Part shown: positions 31,014-36,505 of the stretch, in pieces
How the letters are laid out: each line of letters begins with the position of its first letter
Numbering within the stretch: the first letter of the stretch is position 1
Source: Paracoccaceae bacterium
GTDB lineage: Bacteria > Pseudomonadota > Alphaproteobacteria > Rhodobacterales > Rhodobacteraceae
DNA: 36,505 nt
NCBI GenBank assembly: GCA_027000645.1
Contig: JALTNO010000359.1
Location: 1-36,505, forward strand
Reading direction: 5' to 3'
The notes under the pieces: generated by a model
Databases searched by the model: none
What the model was told of the DNA's origin: nothing
The model's input: only the letters and a program-made list of their open reading frames with translations
Program-made: the position numbers and the translations under genes

Positions 31014-32750
31014 TTACAGGAAGAGGCCGAAATCGGCCGCCGTCAGCGCCGTTGCCGACTTGGTCTCCAGGTTCACTTCCAGCGTTCCGCCGGTGCCGTA
31101 CGCGGTGAGGTCGATGATTGCGGTGGTGTAGCCGAAGGCATCAACCGTGTAGGTGATGTTCGACGACAGTGCGGCGAAGCTGGTCACGCCCATGTTCGAG
31201 AACCGGATCTGATCCTCGCCGGGGGTGAAGTCCCTGATCACGTCGGAGCCGGAATCGGGCCGGAACAGGAACGTGTCGTTGCCGGCGCCGCCCCAGAGGG
31301 TGTCGTTGCCCTGTTCGCCGACGATCATGTTGTCGCCCTGTCCGCCCCGGATCTCGTCGTCGCCCAGCCCTCCGTTCAGCACGTCCTTGCTGGCACCAGC
31401 CACCAGCGTGTCGCTTCCGGTTCCGCCGTAAAGAGTGGAGGCTTGGGCAGAGGCGCTGTTGTCCAGCCGGTCGTCGCCGGCATTGCCGAGAAGAACGCTC
31501 TCGCCGCCGGTGGAAAGGATGGTGTCGTTGCCGGTGCCGCCGTTCACCGTGTCCTGGCCGCTGCCGGCGTCGATGCTGTCATTGCCGGTCCCGCCGCGCA
31601 GGACGTCCTTGCCTGCGCCGCCGGCGATGCTGTCGCTGCCCGCGCCGCCGGCGATGGTGTCGTTGCCGCCCCCGCCCGAGAGGGTGTCGTCGCCGTCGCC
31701 GCCCCGGATCCTGTCGCGACCGTTGCCGCCGGTCAGGGTGTCCTCGCCGCCCCGGCCGAGCAGCACGTCGTTGCCGGTCCCGCCGTCGAGAACCTCGGCG
31801 GCGCCGCCGCCGCGCAGCCGGTCGTTGCCGGCCCCGCCCGACACCGCCCCCGACAGCGAGCCCGCGGCGCCGTCGTAGATGTCATTCCCCGCATACAGGT
31901 TCACCGCGCCCATGGCGCCGGTGTTGATCACGATGTCGTTGCCGGTGCCGGCGCGCAGCGATCCGGTGACGACCCCCGCGTTCTCGACCTGCGCGCCGCC
32001 GCTGCCGAAGCCGCCGACTTCGCCGAGGATGCGGCCGGTGTTGGTCAGCGCATCGAAGCCGCCGCCGCCGCCGAAGCCCATATCGCCGATGATCGTGCCG
32101 TCGTTGACGACCCGGTCGGAACCGCCGCTGCCCTCGAAGGCGGTGCCGCCCGAGCTGACGGTGCCGCTGTTGACGAAGCTGGTCACGAAGTCGGAAACCG
32201 TCGCCGCGCCGGGCAGGGCGAAGCGGACCGCAGCGGTCGAGGCGCTGGCGTTCTCGATCACCCCGCCATTGTCCAGCCGCACGGCGTTTCCGGTCAGGAA
32301 CACCGCCGATGCGCCGGTTTTGCTCAGGCTCGTTGCGGCGATGCGGCCGCTGTTGATCACCACGTTGTCGTCGCCGGTCAAGGCGATGCCGTGCCGGCCG
32401 AGGCTGACGATCTCGCCCGCGTTGCTGACCGAGTTCTTCGCCCCGGTGATCGAAAGCGCGGCGCGCTCGGATACCAGCGTGCCGGTGGACAGGATGGCGA
32501 TGCGGTTGCCGTCCGAACTGCCGTCGGAGAGGTCGGAAATGGCGATGGCGCTGCCGGAGGCGTGAACGGAGCCGGCGATGGTGATGTTCACCTGTTCCTC
32601 CGTGGTGCCCTCGAAGGCGTTGACGGGGCCGCCCCCCGCCGCATCGGTCAGTACCGAGCGGCCGGAAAGCAGGACATAGTTTTCCCCGGTGACGAGAGGT
32701 ACCTGCGGAATGTTGCCGATCAGGTCGGAGAAGATGAAGGTCGTGGTCAT
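31014..32750 (-). CDS. RTX calcium-binding protein with N-terminal beta-solenoid-like repeats
   Basis: C-terminal GGxGxD nonapeptide repeats (GGTGNDVLLGRGGEDTLTGGNGRDRIRGGDGDDTLSGGGGNDTIAGGAGSDSIAGG); N-terminal NxG repeats (NSGTVSSGG, NDGTIIGDMG, NTGRILGEVG). Start at MTTTFIFSDL. Confidence 0.9.
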   Translation of the reverse strand: MTTTFIFSDLIGNIPQVPLVTGENYVLLSGRSVLTDAAGGGPVNAFEGTTEEQVNITIAGSVHASGSAIAISDLSDGSSDGNRIAILSTGTLVSERAALSITGAKNSVSNAGEIVSLGRHGIALTGDDNVVINSGRIAATSLSKTGASAVFLTGNAVRLDNGGVIENASASTAAVRFALPGAATVSDFVTSFVNSGTVSSGGTAFEGSGGSDRVVNDGTIIGDMGFGGGGGFDALTNTGRILGEVGGFGSGGAQVENAGVVTGSLRAGTGNDIVINTGAMGAVNLYAGNDIYDGAAGSLSGAVSGGAGNDRLRGGGAAEVLDGGTGNDVLLGRGGEDTLTGGNGRDRIRGGDGDDTLSGGGGNDTIAGGAGSDSIAGGAGKDVLRGGTGNDSIDAGSGQDTVNGGTGNDTILSTGGESVLLGNAGDDRLDNSASAQASTLYGGTGSDTLVAGASKDVLNGGLGDDEIRGGQGDNMIVGEQGNDTLWGGAGNDTFLFRPDSGSDVIRDFTPGEDQIRFSNMGVTSFAALSSNITYTVDAFGYTTAIIDLTAYGTGGTLEVNLETKSATALTAADFGLFL

Positions 32751-32845
32751 GTTCGCGCCTCTGCTCTGGTGTTTCGTGCTTTCCGCGCTCCGGCGGCGGA
32801 GCGGGACATGCCGTACGCTTCTAGGAAATTGCCGTTTTCCCCGCA

Positions 32846-32861
32846 CCTGCCATCTGGTAGG
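32846..32861. promoter_or_regulatory. Lux-box-like dyad CCTGCCA-TC-TGGTAGG
   Basis: 7-bp arms with 6/7 complementarity, ending 8 bp before the ATG of the LuxR-type gene. Confidence 0.45.
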
Positions 32862-32869
32862 GGCGGGGA

Positions 32870-33631
32870 ATGAAAGTTCTTGCCGATCTTCACGGGGCGG
32901 TGGAAGCGCTGCAGCGCGAGGGCTTCCGCGACTGGGACGCCTTCGCGCGCGCCGCCGGCACGATCCAGAATGCCGGTTTCGCCCTTTACCGCGCCACCTT
33001 CGCCCCCGGCGGGCGGGTGCCCGAGGCGGTGGAGTTCATCGCCTCGTCCGACACCTCGGTCACCGAGGCCTATCGGGAATTGCGGATCTGGCGTCACAAC
33101 GTGATCCCGGAGACGGAAATGGCGCCGCTGGAGCCGGTGCGCCGCACCGACGTGATCGACGAAGAGGAGTTCGCCCGCCTCGGGCCGATTCACGACTTCA
33201 TGCGCTGCCACGGGATGGACTACCAGATACTGGTGCCGGCGGTTCTGGCCGAGAACCGGATGCTCGGCATGTTCCTGTGGCGCGACCGCGCGGGCGGGGA
33301 TTTCGACGATCTCGAAAAGCAGCGCCTGGCGCTGTTCATGCGGCATCTGGTGGCGGTGTCGGGCAGCTCCCGCCTTGGTGGCGGGGCGGGGGCGGCGGAT
33401 GCCGGGCTGCGCGAGGCGGTGGGGCGTTTCGCCGGCCACTGGGCGCTGACCCCGGCCGAAAGCGACATCCTTGCCGATCTGCTCGAGGGGCTCTCGTTGC
33501 GGGAGATCGCCCGGCGCTCAGGGCGCAGCTACGGCACCGTGCGCTGGCATGTGCGCAACATCCTCGAGAAATGCCAGGTGGGCAGCCAGAGGGATCTGCT
33601 GCGCGAGTTCTACACCCTGATCCGCCACTGA
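32870..33631 (+). CDS. LuxR-type HTH transcriptional regulator
   Basis: C-terminal LTPAESDILADLLEGLSLREIARRSGRSYGTVRWHVRNILEKCQVGSQRDLLREFY; N-terminal sensor domain not confidently identified. Confidence 0.88.
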   Translation: MKVLADLHGAVEALQREGFRDWDAFARAAGTIQNAGFALYRATFAPGGRVPEAVEFIASSDTSVTEAYRELRIWRHNVIPETEMAPLEPVRRTDVIDEEEFARLGPIHDFMRCHGMDYQILVPAVLAENRMLGMFLWRDRAGGDFDDLEKQRLALFMRHLVAVSGSSRLGGGAGAADAGLREAVGRFAGHWALTPAESDILADLLEGLSLREIARRSGRSYGTVRWHVRNILEKCQVGSQRDLLREFYTLIRH

Positions 33632-33659
33632 GCGGCGGTCCGGCGGTCTGGCGGCGGCC

Positions 33660-34319
33660 CTATTTCCCGGCGACACGCGGGCGGATGTCCCGGCGGATCT
33701 GCTCGCCCACGCTGTGCCGGGCGCGTTCCAGGTCGTGTTCGACCTGAAGGTGGATCCAGAAATCGGCCGCGGTACTGAAATACCTTGCCAGCCGCAGCGA
33801 CAGTTCCACCCCGACCGGAGACGTTCCGGCCAGGACCTCGGTGATCCGTCCCTCAAGCACATGAATGGCGCGGGCCAGCTCCTGCGGGGAGATGCCCAGC
33901 GGCTTGAGGTATTCCTCCATCAGCACCTGTCCGGGCGGCGGGCAGAGGAAAACCGGTTCGGCCTGTTTTTCCTCGACCGGCTCCATCTGCACCTCGGTCG
34001 CATATCCGGCCTCTTTCCACGCCTGCAATCCGCCGCTCATGTGAATGACGCGGTCGTAGCCTTCCTTCAGAAGCATCTTGCCCGCGGCCTCGCTGCGCTT
34101 GCCGACCGCGCAATGCAGCACCACCTTCTTGCCCGGAAGTGCAGGAAACATCTCGGGTTCGAAGCTTGACAGCGGCAGCAGTACCGCCCCGGCGATGTGC
34201 TCCTTTTCGTATTCCGAGGTCTCCCGGACATCGACCAGCAGGATTTCGTTGCGGTCGAGCCATTCCTTGACCTGCCGGACATCGGCGGCCTGGACGGTCG
34301 GTTGCGGATTGTCGGACAT
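33660..34319 (-). CDS. Fusion of single-domain rhodanese and HigA-type HTH (addiction-module antitoxin-like)
   Basis: Rhodanese: ILLVDVRETSEYEKEHIAGAVLLPL, VVLHCAVGKRSEAAG. HigA-type: PPPGQVLMEEYLKPLGISPQELARAIHVLEGRITEVLAGTSPVGVELSLRLARYFSTAADFWIHLQVEHDLERAR. Start MSDNPQPTV. Confidence 0.88.
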   Translation of the reverse strand: MSDNPQPTVQAADVRQVKEWLDRNEILLVDVRETSEYEKEHIAGAVLLPLSSFEPEMFPALPGKKVVLHCAVGKRSEAAGKMLLKEGYDRVIHMSGGLQAWKEAGYATEVQMEPVEEKQAEPVFLCPPPGQVLMEEYLKPLGISPQELARAIHVLEGRITEVLAGTSPVGVELSLRLARYFSTAADFWIHLQVEHDLERARHSVGEQIRRDIRPRVAGK

Positions 34320-34429
34320 GGGCGCGAGATCCTCGTGTCGGTTTACCGGGCGCAGTGCCGCAATTGTGGCCCAATGACAAGGGGCGGGCAATGGCCCGCC
34401 CGCCCTGCCGCCCGGTTCGGCATGTTCAT

Positions 34430-34444
34430 GGCCCGGTTCGGGCC
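34430..34444. terminator. GC-rich hairpin GGCCCG-GTT-CGGGCC downstream of the PaaA-like gene
   Basis: Perfect 6-bp stem; further hairpin GGGCGGGC-AATG-GCCCGCCC at 34382-34401. No T-tract, so function uncertain. Confidence 0.35.
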
Positions 34445-34448
34445 GTGC

Positions 34449-35207
34449 TCAGCCTGCCTTCAGCCCCAGCCTGTCAAGGATCGCTCCGGCTTCGGCCTGC
34501 CACCGCGTGCGCAGCTCGGCATTGCCGGTATGCCGGATGCCCCAGCCCTTCAGCATGTCGAATTTCCGGGAATCTGCCGCGCCGAAGCTGGCTGCCACCC
34601 GCGGCCACCAGTAATCCACCGAGGCCTGAAGCGCCGCCCGGTCATGGCTTTCCAGCAGCCGGACCAGACCTTCCTCGGCCAGTTCGGCGTGGTGCGCCTC
34701 GATCGGGGCGATGGCGCGGAAGGCCTCGGCCAGAGGCTGGTAGGAAACCAGCGCGAATTCGGCCAGCTGAACCACCACCGCGCGGCCCATCAGCAGGTTC
34801 ATCACAACTGCGTCGGCCCAGCCTTCCAGCGGGTAGTTGAAGACCGCAAGCCGCATGTCGTGTTCGCTTCGGGTGGCGCCGATGTCGGCGTTGCGCTCCA
34901 GCCGCGCGGTCCAGGGGTGATGGGTGGCATAGCGCGCGGTGTCGGCGCCGAATTCGCCCATGATCCGCAGCACCCGGTCGGCATTGTCGGTCTTTTCCAG
35001 CACGATCCGCGCCGCGGCGATGCGTTCCTTGATGCCGGGGCCTTCGTTGATGATGTCGGCAAATCCCGCGGCGCCGGCCAGTTCGCTGTCGACGAAGGTG
35101 GCCATCAGCTTCAGCAGCTCGGCGCGATAGCGCGGCGGCACGTTCGCCGGGTTGGTCAGAACCCCGCCCTGCGCCAGGTAGGTTTCAATGCTCATGTCTT
35201 CGGTCAT
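34449..35207 (-). CDS. PaaA-like ferritin-like protein (phenylacetic acid catabolic family paralog)
   Basis: PPRYRAELLKLMATFVDSELAGA, AVFNYPLEGWADAVVMNLLMGRAVVVQL, PIEAHHAELAEEG, VDYWWPRVAASFG align with recalled PaaA segments; start may be MSIETY at 35195. Confidence 0.75.
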   Translation of the reverse strand: MTEDMSIETYLAQGGVLTNPANVPPRYRAELLKLMATFVDSELAGAAGFADIINEGPGIKERIAAARIVLEKTDNADRVLRIMGEFGADTARYATHHPWTARLERNADIGATRSEHDMRLAVFNYPLEGWADAVVMNLLMGRAVVVQLAEFALVSYQPLAEAFRAIAPIEAHHAELAEEGLVRLLESHDRAALQASVDYWWPRVAASFGAADSRKFDMLKGWGIRHTGNAELRTRWQAEAGAILDRLGLKAG

Positions 35208-35220
35208 CCGTCCGTCCCCC

Positions 35221-36297
35221 CTACTGGTCGTAATCCACGACCACCTTGTCGGTCAGCGGATAGGACTGGCAGGACAGCACGTAACCCTTCTCGACCTCGT
35301 AGTCCTCCAGCGCGTGGTTGGCGACCATCTCGACCTCGCCCTCGATCACCTTGCAGCGGCAGGTCGAGCAGACCCCGGCCTTGCAGGCATAGGGGGCGTC
35401 CATGCTGTTTTCCAGCGCCACGTCCAGGATCGAAACGTCCTTGGGCGCGGTGATCGTCCGGGTGGCCCCGTCCAGCGTGATCGCGATGCTGGCCTGGTTG
35501 GCGCCCGAGGCCGCATCCTTCGATACCACCCTGCGCGTCAGGCGGCCGGGCTGGGCGCTGGCGAAAAGCTCGAACTTGATCTTCTCGTCGCCCAGCCCGT
35601 GGTCGCGCAGCGCCCTGGCGATGCCCAGCATCATCGGCTCGGGCCCGCAGATGAAGGCCATGTCCACATGTTCGATGTCGATCCAGCCGGTGCGGAACAG
35701 CTGGGCGCATTTTTCTTCCGTGACCATGCCGGTGAACAGGTCGATTTCCTGCGCGTCCTGTTCGAGGATGTGGATCACGTTGAACCGGCCCATGTAGAGG
35801 TTCTTCAGATCCTCCAGCTCTTCGCGGAACATGATCGAGCTGACGCCCCTGTTGGCATAGACCAGCGTGAAATTGGACCGCGGTTCGATCTCTAGCGCCG
35901 TCCTGATGATCGACAGCACCGGCGTGATGCCCGACCCACCCGCGAAACCCAGATATTGCCTGGCGTTTTCGGGGCGCAGATCGGTATGGAAACTGCCCAT
36001 CGGCGGCATCGCCTGCAGGATGTCCCCGACCTTGAGTTCCTCGTTGGCCCAGGTGGAAAAGGCGCCGCCTTCGACCCGCTTGATCCCCACCTGCAGGATG
36101 CCTTCGCCCTCGCCGGCGCAGATCGAGTAGGACCGGCGCAGCTCTTCGCCGTCGAAGTCTCGGCGGAAGGTCAGATACTGCCCGGCGCGAAAGTCGAAGC
36201 TGCCCTCCGCGCCATTGACCGGCTCGAGCGTGACCACGACTGCGTCGCGGGTTGTCTTGTAGATGTCGGTGACCCTCAGGTCATGGAAACGCGCCAT
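35221..36297 (-). CDS. paaE: Phenylacetyl-CoA epoxidase reductase subunit PaaE
   Basis: FNR-like N-terminus (LRRSYSICAGEGEG, GFAGGSGITPVLSIIR, FICGPEPMM) plus C-terminal 2Fe-2S ferredoxin CKAGVCSTCRCKVIEGEV...LSCQSYPLT. Confidence 0.93.
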   Translation of the reverse strand: MARFHDLRVTDIYKTTRDAVVVTLEPVNGAEGSFDFRAGQYLTFRRDFDGEELRRSYSICAGEGEGILQVGIKRVEGGAFSTWANEELKVGDILQAMPPMGSFHTDLRPENARQYLGFAGGSGITPVLSIIRTALEIEPRSNFTLVYANRGVSSIMFREELEDLKNLYMGRFNVIHILEQDAQEIDLFTGMVTEEKCAQLFRTGWIDIEHVDMAFICGPEPMMLGIARALRDHGLGDEKIKFELFASAQPGRLTRRVVSKDAASGANQASIAITLDGATRTITAPKDVSILDVALENSMDAPYACKAGVCSTCRCKVIEGEVEMVANHALEDYEVEKGYVLSCQSYPLTDKVVVDYDQ

Positions 36298-36347
36298 CGG
36301 TTCCTCCCAAAGCTGCGTTCTGTGTCGGTTTGCGCCCGCCCTTGCGG

Positions 36348-36505
36348 TCAGTCGCGGTGATAGAGTTTTGCCGTGATCACCCAGTCGCCATCGGGCTCCA
36401 GCACCAGGTGAAAGCGGTTCACGAAGGACATGCCGCCCCAAAGGCCGTCTTCGAGGACGCATGCCGTTGCCGTCCGCCCGATGACCGAAACCGAGGCCAC
36501 GCAGG
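36348..36505 (-). CDS. Partial NTF2-like / putative lumazine-binding-like protein (start outside window)
   Basis: Manual - strand translation: ...CVASVSVIGRTATACVLEDGLWGGMSFVNRFHLVLEPDGDWVITAKLYHRD*, typical C-terminus of this fold. Confidence 0.5.
   Translation of the reverse strand, partial: CVASVSVIGRTATACVLEDGLWGGMSFVNRFHLVLEPDGDWVITAKLYHRD

Noticed and set aside
31270-31960. Periodic repeat DNA that could suggest a CRISPR or satellite array
   Set aside because: Repeats are degenerate, in frame and encode GGxGxDxxx RTX motifs; there are no unique spacers.
29787-32873. 1028-aa ORF on + strand
   Set aside because: Runs out of frame through paaK and tetR and antisense through the RTX gene. 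Its VVAGPA-like repeats simply mirror the RTX nonapeptide DNA repeats.

Overview
High-GC alphaproteobacterial chromosomal window. Gene content and order point to Rhodobacteraceae/Rhodobacterales (inference). Left half: partial membrane protein, LacI-type regulator, tRNA-Arg(CCT), ubiB/ubiE (-) divergent from mutM, enoyl-CoA hydratase, rpsT, then dnaA-dnaN-recF-gyrB. Middle: a tightly packed flagellar rod/basal-body operon on the - strand (flgB-flgC-fliE-fliQ-flgF-flgG-flgA-flgH-fliL) divergent from fliI, then RNase T2 and a TrcR/DUF1013-type regulator. Right: an accessory phenylacetate (paa) region in which a TRAP transporter (dctPQM) is in line with paaZ and divergent from paaG-paaI-paaK-tetR. 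It is followed by a beta-solenoid/RTX protein divergent from a LuxR-type regulator, a rhodanese-HigA-type fusion protein, a PaaA-like paralog that appears to have lost part of its diiron site, paaE, and a partial NTF2-like ORF. No CRISPR array, transposase, prophage or rRNA was seen. Best second-look candidates: the rhodanese-HigA fusion with no toxin partner, the degenerate PaaA paralog next to paaE, the lux-box-like dyad overlapping the luxR leader, the AACCG-TT-CGGTT dyad in the paa divergent promoter, and a two-copy extragenic repeat family. All assignments come from reading the sequence and family knowledge; no searches were run.
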